Of a stretch of 64,000 nucleotides of DNA, positions 24,277 through 32,348 are shown piece by piece. Origin of the DNA: Salinisphaera sp035690525 (GTDB lineage: Bacteria; Pseudomonadota; Gammaproteobacteria; Nevskiales; Salinisphaeraceae); the NCBI RefSeq assembly GCF_035690525.1, contig NZ_DASSKM010000178.1, forward strand, positions 15,733-79,732, given 5' to 3'. The notes beneath the pieces were generated by a model, which searched no databases, was not told the DNA's origin, and saw only the letters and a list, made by a program, of their open reading frames with translations. Position 1 is the first letter of the stretch. Each line of letters starts with the position of its first letter. Position numbers and translations under genes: made by a program.

Positions 24277-25044
24277 ATGTCACGTTTGATTTTTACCATT
24301 CTTGCGTGTTCATTCTTGCTAATAGGATGCCAGCACTTCCGAAATGCGCCTTCGGATACGGCGCATACCGCCTTCTCCGGTCCCTCGACAAACTCGGACA
24401 GTCAAATTCGGAAGCTGCGTCCCGGCGTCTGGATTCATATTTCACACCATAAATTTCCCAGTGGTGCCCGCTATCCTTCCAACGGTCTGATTGTCCGTGA
24501 AGGTGACAGCCTACTGCTCGTCGATCCTGCATGGGGGGCTGCAGCCACACGGGTGTTGCTCCGTCGCATCGAGCAGGAGATCGGTCTGCCGGTCCGCCGC
24601 GCCATCATTACGCATTTTCATGACGACCGTACCGACGGGTTGGAGGTGCTGGAGCATGCCGGCGTAGAGGTGTTGGCAACCCCGTTGACCCAAAAGCTGA
24701 GCACTATGGACGGAGGTCCGGTATCCGACGGCACACTTTCGGGGCTGAATACGCCCGGCGCCACCATCCAGGTGGGCACGGTTGAAGTGTTGTACCCGGG
24801 GCCGGCCCATTCTCCCGATAATCTTATGGTTTGGCTGCCGGAACAGCGGGTGCTTTTCGGGGGCTGTGCCGTGCGTGCTATAGATTGGAAAACGCTGGGC
24901 AATCTGGAAGATGCGGACCTTGCATCCTGGCCGGAGGCGATTCGCCGGGCACAGGCGCACTACCCGAACGTGAAGATCGTAGTGCCGGGTCATGGCGACG
25001 TTGGTGGACGAGAGATACTCGAGCACACGCTTCGGCTGCTATGA
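24277..25044 (+). CDS. Subclass B1 metallo-beta-lactamase (VIM-like), predicted lipoprotein, in a gene cassette
   Basis: 255 residues. It should hydrolyse beta-lactams with two zinc ions in the periplasm. Zinc ligands are complete: His113, His115 and Asp117 in HFHDDR, His178 in GPAHSPDN, Cys197 in FGGCAVR, His239 in PGHGD. NGLIVREGDSLLLVDPAWGA and ITHFHDDRTDG are very close to VIM enzymes; Asn209 (LGNL) matches the oxyanion asparagine. Arg200 sits where IMP/NDM have Lys224. Unlike VIM it has a lipobox (LLIGC, Cys18), as NDM does. The C-terminal helix is short. AAAGGTAGG precedes the start; attC sites c and d bracket it. Confidence 0.92.
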   Translation: MSRLIFTILACSFLLIGCQHFRNAPSDTAHTAFSGPSTNSDSQIRKLRPGVWIHISHHKFPSGARYPSNGLIVREGDSLLLVDPAWGAAATRVLLRRIEQEIGLPVRRAIITHFHDDRTDGLEVLEHAGVEVLATPLTQKLSTMDGGPVSDGTLSGLNTPGATIQVGTVEVLYPGPAHSPDNLMVWLPEQRVLFGGCAVRAIDWKTLGNLEDADLASWPEAIRRAQAHYPNVKIVVPGHGDVGGREILEHTLRLL

Positions 25045-25066
25045 AGCCACGTTAAGTTGCTGGGCA

Positions 25067-25166
25067 GTTTAACGAGGCGCTGTAGATGGCGTTCAAAGCG
25101 TTGCTACGCTTTGGTTTCTCCGCGGGCTACGGCCGCTCCGGCGGCAACCGCGCTTGGGCGTTAGCC
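25067..25166 (+). repeat. attC-like recombination site d
   Basis: A 100-base site from GTTTAAC (a perfect RYYYAAC left core) to GTTAGCC. AACGAGGCGC pairs with GCTTGGGCGTT; the inner CTTTGGTTTCTCCGCG...GCGGCCGCTCCGGCGGCAAC is nearly the same as in site a. It closes the metallo-beta-lactamase cassette; ordinary chromosome (argH) begins about 40 bases later. Confidence 0.88.
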
Positions 25167-25207
25167 GCAAATATGACGAGTTTTTATTTAGGGGCGATTT
25201 CAATCGG

Positions 25208-26599
25208 TCAGAGCCCCAGCGCTTCACGCGCCCGGGCCGCGGCGGCGCGGACTTGGGCGGGCGCGGTGCCGCCGATATGGCTGCGCGCGGCCACCGAGCC
25301 TTCCAGCGTGAGCACGTCGTAGATGTCCTCGCCGATCGCGCCCGAGACGGCTTGCAAATCGGCCAGCGGCATCTCGGCCAAGTCGCAGCCGGCCTCGATC
25401 GCGCGCGACACACAGCGGCCGACGATCTCGTGGGCATCACGAAATGCCACCCCGGCCCGCACCAGATAGTCGGCCAGATCGGTGGCGGTGGAAAAGCCGC
25501 GCCGCGCGGCCTCGCGGCAGGCCGCGCGGTGCACGCCGATATGCGGCGCCATATCGGCGAACAGGGCGACGCAGGCGCCGACCGTGTCCGCGGTGTCGAA
25601 CATCGGCACCTTGTCTTCCTGGTTGTCGCGGTTGTAGGCCAGTGGCTGGCCCTTCATCAGCGTGAGCAGGGCGGTGAGGTGGCCCTGAACACGCGCGCTC
25701 TTGCCGCGGGTCAGCTCGGCGACATCCGGGTTTTTCTTTTGCGGCATGATCGAGGAGCCGGTGCAGTAGCGATCCGGCAGTTCGACGAAATCGAAGGCCG
25801 GGCTCATCCACAGGATCAGTTCCTCGGAAAAACGCGACAGATGCATCATGAGGGTGGCGGCGGCGGCGACGAACTCGATCGCGAAATCGCGATCCGAGAC
25901 CGCGTCCAGCGAATTGTCGATCACCCCGTCGAAGCCAAGTTCGGCCGCGACCATTTCGCGGTCGATGGCAAACGTCGTGCCGGCCAGCGCGGCGGCGCCG
26001 AGCGGCAGGACGTTGGCGCGCGCCCGGATCTGGGCCAGCCGCTGGCCGTCGCGCGCCAGCATCGCCTGCCAGGCCAGCATATGATGGCCGAAAGTCACCG
26101 GTTGGGCGACCTGCATATGGGTGAAGCCGGGCATGACGGTGTCGGCCTCGCGCTCGGCCAGATCGATCAGCCCCGCGCGCAGCCGGTTTACCTCGACCAT
26201 CAGATCGTCGAGCGTATCGCGCAGCCACAGGCGTACGTCGGTGGCGACCTGATCGTTGCGGGATCTGGCCGTGTGCAGTTTTTTGCCGAGGGCGCCGATG
26301 TCCTCGGTCAGCCGGGCCTCGATGTTCATGTGCACGTCTTCCAGCGCGCCGTCCCAATCGAACTCGCCGGCGGCGATACGGGTTTCGATGGCCCGTAGCC
26401 CGGTCTCGATCCGGGTGAACTCTTCCGCGGTGAGCACGCCGATGGCCGAAAGCATGCGCGCATGCGCGATCGAGCCGGCGATGTCGTAAGGCGCCAGCCT
26501 TGTTTCGAACGAGACCGATTCGGTGAACGCGGCCACCCGGGCATCCGGGCCTTCGGCGAAACGCCCGCCCCAGGTCTGATGACTCGACTGCGTGCTCAT
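25208..26599 (-). CDS. argH: Argininosuccinate lyase
   Basis: 463 residues, the usual length. It splits argininosuccinate into arginine and fumarate. The fumarase-superfamily signature GSSIMPQKKNP holds the catalytic serine loop; WGGRF at the start, HTARSRNDQVATD and FTHMQVAQPVTFGHHM are further marks. The ATG at 26599 is chosen because the family starts just before WGGRF and AGGA lies upstream; a longer frame to 26674 is unlikely. It is divergent from algZ, the order known from Pseudomonas. It ends about 40 bases from attC site d. Confidence 0.96.
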   Translation of the reverse strand: MSTQSSHQTWGGRFAEGPDARVAAFTESVSFETRLAPYDIAGSIAHARMLSAIGVLTAEEFTRIETGLRAIETRIAAGEFDWDGALEDVHMNIEARLTEDIGALGKKLHTARSRNDQVATDVRLWLRDTLDDLMVEVNRLRAGLIDLAEREADTVMPGFTHMQVAQPVTFGHHMLAWQAMLARDGQRLAQIRARANVLPLGAAALAGTTFAIDREMVAAELGFDGVIDNSLDAVSDRDFAIEFVAAAATLMMHLSRFSEELILWMSPAFDFVELPDRYCTGSSIMPQKKNPDVAELTRGKSARVQGHLTALLTLMKGQPLAYNRDNQEDKVPMFDTADTVGACVALFADMAPHIGVHRAACREAARRGFSTATDLADYLVRAGVAFRDAHEIVGRCVSRAIEAGCDLAEMPLADLQAVSGAIGEDIYDVLTLEGSVAARSHIGGTAPAQVRAAAARAREALGL

Positions 26600-26665
26600 T
26601 TCCTGGCTCCGGTGATGTGGGTGGCCGTCCGCGCGTGGCCGGCGCGCGAGTATAGCAATGCCTGC

Positions 26666-26758
26666 GATGCGCACCCCGGGCGCGCGGGCCAGGGGCCAAT
26701 AGCCGTATGCGCTATGCCCTCGGTCTGATGCGCACCCCGGGCGCGCGGGCCAGGGGCC
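26666..26758. repeat. Two perfect 32-base direct repeats between argH and algZ
   Basis: GATGCGCACCCCGGGCGCGC followed by GGGCCAGGGGCC occurs at 26666-26697 and again, identically, at 26727-26758, 61 bases apart. The bases between are only loosely alike. It lies in the divergent argH/algZ promoter gap, so it could be a recent duplication of a regulatory site. Confidence 0.85.
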
Positions 26759-26804
26759 GGTCCGAACTTGACGCCATGGCGTTACTGTTCAAAAACTGTC
26801 GCTC

Positions 26805-27860
26805 ATGTCCGAGTCCGATCGACCGACCGCCATCCTGCCGGATTTCTGCACCGGTGCGCGTGTTTTGCGGGTTCTGGTCGTCTGCGAGGCGGTGGCCGTC
26901 GTGCTCGCGCTCGGCAGTTCGATGTCCGGCGGTCTCTGGCAGCGGCTGTTTCTGCTCTCGGTTTATGTGCAGTGGATCGGCGTCTGCAGCGCGACCGTGC
27001 TGTGCCTGATCCGTCGTCACGCGGCCCGGCTGAACACGCGCGCCGTGGTCGCGCTGTCTTACCTTGGTTTGTTGCTGGTGACCTACGCGGTCACCGAGAT
27101 CATCTTCGCCGCCGGGCGCTTCGCCGGTTTCGGCCTGATTATCGAAAATAGCAGCCAGGGGGCGTTCGTGGCGCGCAGCGTGGGGATCTGCGCGGTGGTC
27201 GCCGCGCTAGCGCTGCGCTATTTCTGGTTGCGCGCGTCCTGGGCGGCGCACGCCGAGGTCGAAATGCGCGCTCGGCTGGAAGCGCTGCAGGCCCGCATCG
27301 AGCCCCATTTTTTGTTCAACACGCTCAACAGCGTGGCCGCGCTGATCGCGGTGCGGCCGGCGGACGCCGAGACCGCGCTCGAGGATTTGTCGACGCTGCT
27401 GCGCGCGCGTCTGAATACCGACAGCCCGACCGCGATCCGGCTGGCCGAGGAAATGCGTCTGGTCGAGGCTTATGTCCGGATCGAGAAGCTGCGTCTGGGC
27501 GATCGGCTGGTTATGGAGGTCGATCTGTCGGACGGCGCGCGCGAGTGCCGGCTGCCGTCGCTGTGCCTGCAGCCGTTGGTCGAGAACGCGATCGGTCACG
27601 GCGTCGCGCGGCTGCCCGACGGCGGCACCGTGCGGGTGCGCGCCTGGGCCGCCGATCGCGCCCTGTTCGCCGAGGTGCGCAACCCGGTGGCCGCGCGCGC
27701 CGGACGGGCCCCCGGGCACCGCCAGGCGGTGACGAATATACGGCGCCGGTTGGCGCTGGCCTACGCCGGCGCGGCCCGGCTCGATTTCACGCATGACGAA
27801 ACCTGGTTCACGGTAACGCTCCAGTTGCCACAGCAAGACCAGGAAGACGCACCGATATGA
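26805..27860 (+). CDS. algZ: Sensor histidine kinase AlgZ/FimS (LytS family)
   Basis: 351 residues. Four hydrophobic segments (about 20-42, 48-70, 80-100 and 120-145) precede a LytS-type kinase domain: RIEPHFLFNTLNSVAALI with the phosphoacceptor-like histidine, LQPLVENAIGHGV as the N box, and a glycine-poor end. In Pseudomonas AlgZ (FimS) acts through AlgR on alginate and type IV pili. Its stop overlaps the algR start (ATGA), so the two are translationally coupled. Confidence 0.88.
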   Translation: MSESDRPTAILPDFCTGARVLRVLVVCEAVAVVLALGSSMSGGLWQRLFLLSVYVQWIGVCSATVLCLIRRHAARLNTRAVVALSYLGLLLVTYAVTEIIFAAGRFAGFGLIIENSSQGAFVARSVGICAVVAALALRYFWLRASWAAHAEVEMRARLEALQARIEPHFLFNTLNSVAALIAVRPADAETALEDLSTLLRARLNTDSPTAIRLAEEMRLVEAYVRIEKLRLGDRLVMEVDLSDGARECRLPSLCLQPLVENAIGHGVARLPDGGTVRVRAWAADRALFAEVRNPVAARAGRAPGHRQAVTNIRRRLALAYAGAARLDFTHDETWFTVTLQLPQQDQEDAPI

Positions 27861-28588
27861 ATGTCATGATCGTCGACGACGAACCGCTCGCCCGTGAGCG
27901 GCTGCGCCGCATGATCGAGACTTTCCCCGGCTACGCCGTGGTCGGCGAGGCCGCCGAGGGCCGGGTCGCGGTCGAGCGCGCGGCCGAACTGGCGCCCGAT
28001 GCGGTACTGCTGGATGTGCATATGCCGGGGGTCGATGGCCTGCAGGTGGCCCGCGAACTGGCGGGCGCGGATTTGCCGCCGGCCGTGATCTTCATTACCG
28101 CGCACAGCGAGCACGCGTTGTCGGCGCACAACAGCCAGGCCGACGGCTATCTACTCAAACCGGTGCGGCGCGACGATCTGGCGGCCGCGCTCGTCCGCGC
28201 CCGCCAGCCCAGCCGCGCCCAATACGCCGCGCTGGCCGGGCATTCGGACGACGGCGGGCCGGTGGGCTATGTCAGTGCGCGCACCCGCGACGGCATCGAG
28301 CGCGTGGCGATTCGCGATATTCTGTATTTCTGGGCCGATCAGAAATACACCTCGGTGTTTCATCTGCACGGCGAACTGCTGATCGAGCAGTCGCTGGCCA
28401 CGCTGGAACAGTCGCTGTCGAAGTCGTTCATGCGGGTGCATCGCAAGGCGCTGGTCGCCCGCGCGCAGGTCACCGGGCTCAAATACAATAGCGACGGCAG
28501 CGCCTGTTTGACTCTGCGTCATGTCCGGACCACGGTGCCGGTTTCGCGGCGCCGCCTGACCGAGGTGCGGGCGTTGCTCGATTCCTGA
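27857..28588 (+). CDS. algR: LytTR-type response regulator AlgR
   Basis: 243 residues. Receiver domain with DDE at 7-9 and the phosphoacceptor aspartate in VLLDVHMPGVDGL, then TAHSEHAL and the lysine in YLLKPVR. The C-terminal LytTR DNA-binding domain (about 140-243) has DILYFWADQKYTSVF and FMRVHRKALVA. Directly upstream of hemC, as in Pseudomonas. In this window two GGDEF-EAL genes and a GEMM riboswitch make a link from AlgZR to surface behaviour attractive, but unproven. Confidence 0.9.
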   Translation: MNVMIVDDEPLARERLRRMIETFPGYAVVGEAAEGRVAVERAAELAPDAVLLDVHMPGVDGLQVARELAGADLPPAVIFITAHSEHALSAHNSQADGYLLKPVRRDDLAAALVRARQPSRAQYAALAGHSDDGGPVGYVSARTRDGIERVAIRDILYFWADQKYTSVFHLHGELLIEQSLATLEQSLSKSFMRVHRKALVARAQVTGLKYNSDGSACLTLRHVRTTVPVSRRRLTEVRALLDS

Positions 28589-28625
28589 TCTTTGCCGCAA
28601 GGCGACCCTTCGCGAGCCATCGTTA

Positions 28626-29546
28626 ATGCTCAAGACCCTGCGTATCGCCACCCGCCAGTCCGAGCTCGCGCTCTGGCAGGCCCGCCATGTTCAGGCGCGC
28701 CTGGCGGTAGCGTTGCCCGAGACCGACGTCGAATTGTTGCCGATCCGCACCGAGGGCGACCGGATCACCGACCGGCCGCTGTCGGCTATCGGCGGCAAAG
28801 GATTGTTTTTAAAAGAACTCGAGGCCGCGATGGCAAACGGCGAGGCCGATCTCGCGGTGCATTCGATGAAGGACGTGCCGGCCGAGCTGCCGCGTGGATT
28901 CGCGCTGCCGGTGGTGCTCGCGCCGGCCAGTCCGCTCGATGCCTTCGTCGCCAACCACTACGACACGCCCGCGGCCATGCCGGCCGGCGCGATCGTGGGC
29001 ACATCGAGCCTGCGGCGCGCGGCCATGATCAAACATCTGCGGCCGGATCTGGAAATCAGGAACTTGCGCGGCAATGTGCAGACCCGGCTGGCCAAGCTGG
29101 ACGCCGGCGATTACGACGCCATTCTGCTGGCCTGCGCCGGTCTTGAACGGCTCGAACTGGCCGCGCGTATCCGTTGCGAGCTGACCCCCGAGCAGAGTCT
29201 GCCGGCGATCGGCCAGGGCGTGCTCGGCATCGAGATCCGCGTCGACGACAGCGCGACGGCGGCCGCGGTCGCCGCACTGGACGACGAATACACCCATATC
29301 CGCATCGATGCCGAGCGCGCCGTGAACCGCCGGCTCGAGGGCAGCTGCCACCTGCCGATCGCCGCGCACGCCACGCACGACGGGGTGACGCTGCGGCTCT
29401 GCGCCTGCGTCGGCCGCCCGGACGGCACGCAAATGGTCCGCGACGAAATCAGCGGCCCGGTGGACGAGGCCGCCGAACTCGGCCACGCGCTGGCCGAACG
29501 CCTGTTGGTCGCCGGCGCCGACCGGATATTGGCGGATCTGGGTTGA
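28626..29546 (+). CDS. hemC: Hydroxymethylbilane synthase (porphobilinogen deaminase)
   Basis: 306 residues. It joins four porphobilinogens into hydroxymethylbilane. Marks: IATRQSELALWQA, TEGDRITDRPLSAIGGKGLF, VHSMKDVPAELP with the catalytic aspartate region, GTSSLRRAA, NLRGNVQTRLAKLD, and the dipyrromethane-binding cysteine in LEGSCHLPIAAHA. First gene of hemC-hemD-hemX-hemY. Confidence 0.96.
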   Translation: MLKTLRIATRQSELALWQARHVQARLAVALPETDVELLPIRTEGDRITDRPLSAIGGKGLFLKELEAAMANGEADLAVHSMKDVPAELPRGFALPVVLAPASPLDAFVANHYDTPAAMPAGAIVGTSSLRRAAMIKHLRPDLEIRNLRGNVQTRLAKLDAGDYDAILLACAGLERLELAARIRCELTPEQSLPAIGQGVLGIEIRVDDSATAAAVAALDDEYTHIRIDAERAVNRRLEGSCHLPIAAHATHDGVTLRLCACVGRPDGTQMVRDEISGPVDEAAELGHALAERLLVAGADRILADLG

Positions 29547-29600
29547 CCTGGTGGCCTGGGTTAACCTGACGGACCTGGGCTGAGCAATTTTCCGCACGTC

Positions 29601-30368
29601 ATGCCGAGACCCGATCTGACCGACGCCACCGTTTGGCTGACGCGCCCGATCGCTCAGGCCGAGGATTGGCGCGCGGCGCTGACGGCCGCCGGCGCGCGGG
29701 TCTGGCTCGAACCGCTGCTCATCATCGAAGCGCCCGACGACGAGGCGGCCGCGGCCGCCGCCCTGGATAGCGCCGAAGCCGCCGACATCGTGATCGCGAC
29801 CTCGGCCAATGCGGTGGCCGCCGCGGCGCGCCTGCGTCCGCGGTGGGCGCCGCGGGGCCGGCTGATCGCGGTCGGCGGGGCGAGCGCGGATGCGCTTGCC
29901 GACTACACCGGCCGCCCGGTCGCCACGCCGGCGCGTTCGGACACGGAAGGGCTGGTCGCCATGAGCGCGCTGGCGAGCGTTGCCGGGCGCCGTGTCGCGT
30001 TGCTGGCCGGCCACGGCGGCCGTCAGGCGCTGGCCCAAACGTTGATCGGGCGCGGCGCGCGCCTCGACAAAATCGCGCTCTATCGGCGCGCGCCGGCGCC
30101 GATCGCGGCCGATCGCCTGGACGGCCTGCTGGCCGCGGACGCGGTGATTGTAACCAGCGTCGAGGCTTGGCGCCGTCTCGCCGCGCTCACCGCGGGCGCG
30201 CGCCGCGCGCGGTTGCGCCGGCTGCGGTTGGTGGCCGCCAGCCAGCGTGTGGTACAACAAGCCGGCTGCGACGTTGATTGGTCGGTGGAACCGATCGTAA
30301 TCGAACGCATGGATGCGACGGGCGCAGTGGCCGCGCTGGACCGCGTCTGGCCGGTCCGTGGACAATAG
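29601..30368 (+). CDS. hemD: Uroporphyrinogen-III synthase
   Basis: 255 residues, the normal size. It closes and inverts ring D of hydroxymethylbilane to give uroporphyrinogen III. Sequence conservation in this family is low; recognisable are the start VWLTRPIAQAEDW, DIVIATSANAV, LIAVGGASADAL and the hinge segment LLAGHGGRQALAQTL with the following YRRAP. The call rests on these and on position directly after hemC and before hemX. Confidence 0.9.
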   Translation: MPRPDLTDATVWLTRPIAQAEDWRAALTAAGARVWLEPLLIIEAPDDEAAAAAALDSAEAADIVIATSANAVAAAARLRPRWAPRGRLIAVGGASADALADYTGRPVATPARSDTEGLVAMSALASVAGRRVALLAGHGGRQALAQTLIGRGARLDKIALYRRAPAPIAADRLDGLLAADAVIVTSVEAWRRLAALTAGARRARLRRLRLVAASQRVVQQAGCDVDWSVEPIVIERMDATGAVAALDRVWPVRGQ

Positions 30369-30401
30369 GGGCCATCGACACCGGGGGATAGCCGCCATCT
30401 T

Positions 30402-32348
30402 ATGAGCCAAGACAAGCGCGACAAGAACAACGCCGATCGATCCTCGTCGTCCAGCAGCAACGACAAGCACGCGTCGGGCGGCGAAAAATCGCCGGATAAG
30501 TCCAGATCGAGCCCCGCTGCCGCGGGCCGGTCCGGCGATGCCGGCGCGAAGCCGTTGGGCGCGTCCCCGTCGGCATCGGACTCGGCGAAGAGCCGGAACG
30601 CCGGCGACAAGCCCGATTCCGACAAGCGCCAAGCGGCGTCCGGCGAGCAACCGTCCGCCGTCGGGTCGAGCAAGACCGCCGACCGCGCGTCCGGTGCCCC
30701 CCGGCAAAGTGGCGCCGGCACGGCCGGGGGCGACAAGAACAAGCCGTCCCCGGCCGGCGCCCCGTCGTCGAGCGGCACCGGCAGCGCCGCTTCGACCGGG
30801 GGCAAGGACAACGCCCGGAGCGGCGGCGCCGGTCAGCACAGCGCCGGAAACAAGGGCGGCGCGCCGGCCTCGGCGACGGGCCAACGCCCCGGCGCGGGTG
30901 GTGCGGATACGCGGCCCGCTGTCGGCGGCACGAGCGCGGACCCGAAATCCGCGGCATCGAGTTCGAGCAGCGCGACCTCGTCGAAGACTAGCGCATCGGC
31001 CGGCAAGAGCGCGGCCGCCAGCAGCGCGACGCCCACCCGCACGTCCGGCCAAGGTTCGAGCGGCGGCGGTCGCTCCGGGGCGAGCCCCTCGGGTCCGCGC
31101 GGCGGCGGCAAGAAACGGCCGGTCGGCCTCGTGTTGGCGGTCGTCGCGCTGATCATCGCGATCGCCGCGGCGGCCGCGACCGGGTATCTGTGGTATCGCG
31201 GCCAGCAGCGCATCGCCGCGCTGGGTTCGCGTGTCGACACGGTCGAAAAAGCGCTGCAGAACAATGTCCAGAAAGTGGTCCTGCCTAAGCTGTCGGACAT
31301 GCGCAAGCGGATGGACCAATTCTCGCAGCGCACCGACCGGCTTTCCCAGGCGCTGGATCAGCGCAAGCAGCAGATCGCGCAACTGCAGCAGACCATCCGG
31401 CAAGTACAGCGACAAAACACGCAGCTTTCCGACCAACTCGGCGGCGGTCACGAGCGCTTCGTCGAGCAGCGCATCGCCTTGTTGCTGGAAGCGGCCAACC
31501 AACGTCTGCAGGTCGAACGCGACCCGCACGGCGCTGTCCAGGCGCTGAAGCTGGCAGACAAAGTGATCGCCAAGAGCGGCAATCCGGAACTGCATCCGGT
31601 ACGCGCCCGAATCGCCGATGAGATCGCCGCGCTCAAGGCGTTGCCGAACCCGGACATCGAAGGGCTCTCGCTCAAGCTCGCCAGCGTGATCGAGCAGGTG
31701 CCCAAGCTGCCGGTGAAGTCGGACGTACCCTCGAACTATCAGTCCGGGAACGGCTCGAACTCGGCAAACGGCCCGTCCGAAAACAACCATGGTAACGACG
31801 ACAACGGCGGCATGGTCGAATTCGCGGGCGTGACGCTAGCCAAGAAATGGCATCAGTTCGTCGATTCGATCGGCGATGCGCTGTCGCAGATGGTAACCAT
31901 CCGGCGGGCCAACGGCACCGAGAACGCGCCGGCCCTGATGGCGCCGGATCAGGCGTATTTTCTGGTGCAGAATCTCCAGCTGCAGCTGCGTACCGCGCGG
32001 CTGGCGTTGTTGGGCGGCAACGCGCAGACCTATCACGACGCGCTGTCCGCGGCGCGCAATTGGGTGCAGAAGTATTTCGACACCGGGGATCCGCGCGTGT
32101 CGGCGGTACTGGACGATTTGTCCCAGCTGTCGCACGTCAAACTCGACTGGCAGGCGCCCGATCTGTCGGCCAGCCTGAAGACGCTGCGCCGGATCATGGA
32201 TCGCGACGATCAGGCCAATGCCGGCACTACCGCGTCCGGCTCCGGCGGTAACGGGGTCTCGGCCGGCAGCGCGGGCGGTTCCAAGCAAAACGGTTCGACC
32301 CGCGGCGGCTCGACCGACAACAGCGCTTCCGCGGCGGGGAATTCGTGA
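30402..32348 (+). CDS. hemX: HemX-like membrane protein with a very long low-complexity N-terminus
   Basis: 648 residues. The first 237 are disordered, built of Ser, Ala, Gly, Lys, Pro and Asp. One membrane helix at about 241-262 (VGLVLAVVALIIAIAAAAATG) follows, then a coiled coil (about 270-340, QLQQTIRQVQRQNTQLSDQL) and a periplasmic helical domain (VEQRIALLLEAANQRLQVERD), the conserved HemX core. The tail is again Gly/Ser-rich. HemX is always near hemCDY but its role is uncertain; it is not a proven uroporphyrinogen methyltransferase. Typical HemX N-termini are far shorter. Confidence 0.85.
   Translation: MSQDKRDKNNADRSSSSSSNDKHASGGEKSPDKSRSSPAAAGRSGDAGAKPLGASPSASDSAKSRNAGDKPDSDKRQAASGEQPSAVGSSKTADRASGAPRQSGAGTAGGDKNKPSPAGAPSSSGTGSAASTGGKDNARSGGAGQHSAGNKGGAPASATGQRPGAGGADTRPAVGGTSADPKSAASSSSSATSSKTSASAGKSAAASSATPTRTSGQGSSGGGRSGASPSGPRGGGKKRPVGLVLAVVALIIAIAAAAATGYLWYRGQQRIAALGSRVDTVEKALQNNVQKVVLPKLSDMRKRMDQFSQRTDRLSQALDQRKQQIAQLQQTIRQVQRQNTQLSDQLGGGHERFVEQRIALLLEAANQRLQVERDPHGAVQALKLADKVIAKSGNPELHPVRARIADEIAALKALPNPDIEGLSLKLASVIEQVPKLPVKSDVPSNYQSGNGSNSANGPSENNHGNDDNGGMVEFAGVTLAKKWHQFVDSIGDALSQMVTIRRANGTENAPALMAPDQAYFLVQNLQLQLRTARLALLGGNAQTYHDALSAARNWVQKYFDTGDPRVSAVLDDLSQLSHVKLDWQAPDLSASLKTLRRIMDRDDQANAGTTASGSGGNGVSAGSAGGSKQNGSTRGGSTDNSASAAGNS

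Noticed and set aside
22441..25207. Integrase gene or attI site for the cassette array
   Set aside because: No frame here has tyrosine-recombinase features, and no attI could be recognised; the array is reported without them.
25437..26699. 420-codon open frame overlapping argH on the same strand
   Set aside because: Out-of-frame shadow of argH, Arg/Gly-rich and without domains.
28809..31790. 993-codon open frame on the minus strand
   Set aside because: Antisense to hemC, hemD and hemX; the translation is Arg/Gly/Ala-rich without domains.
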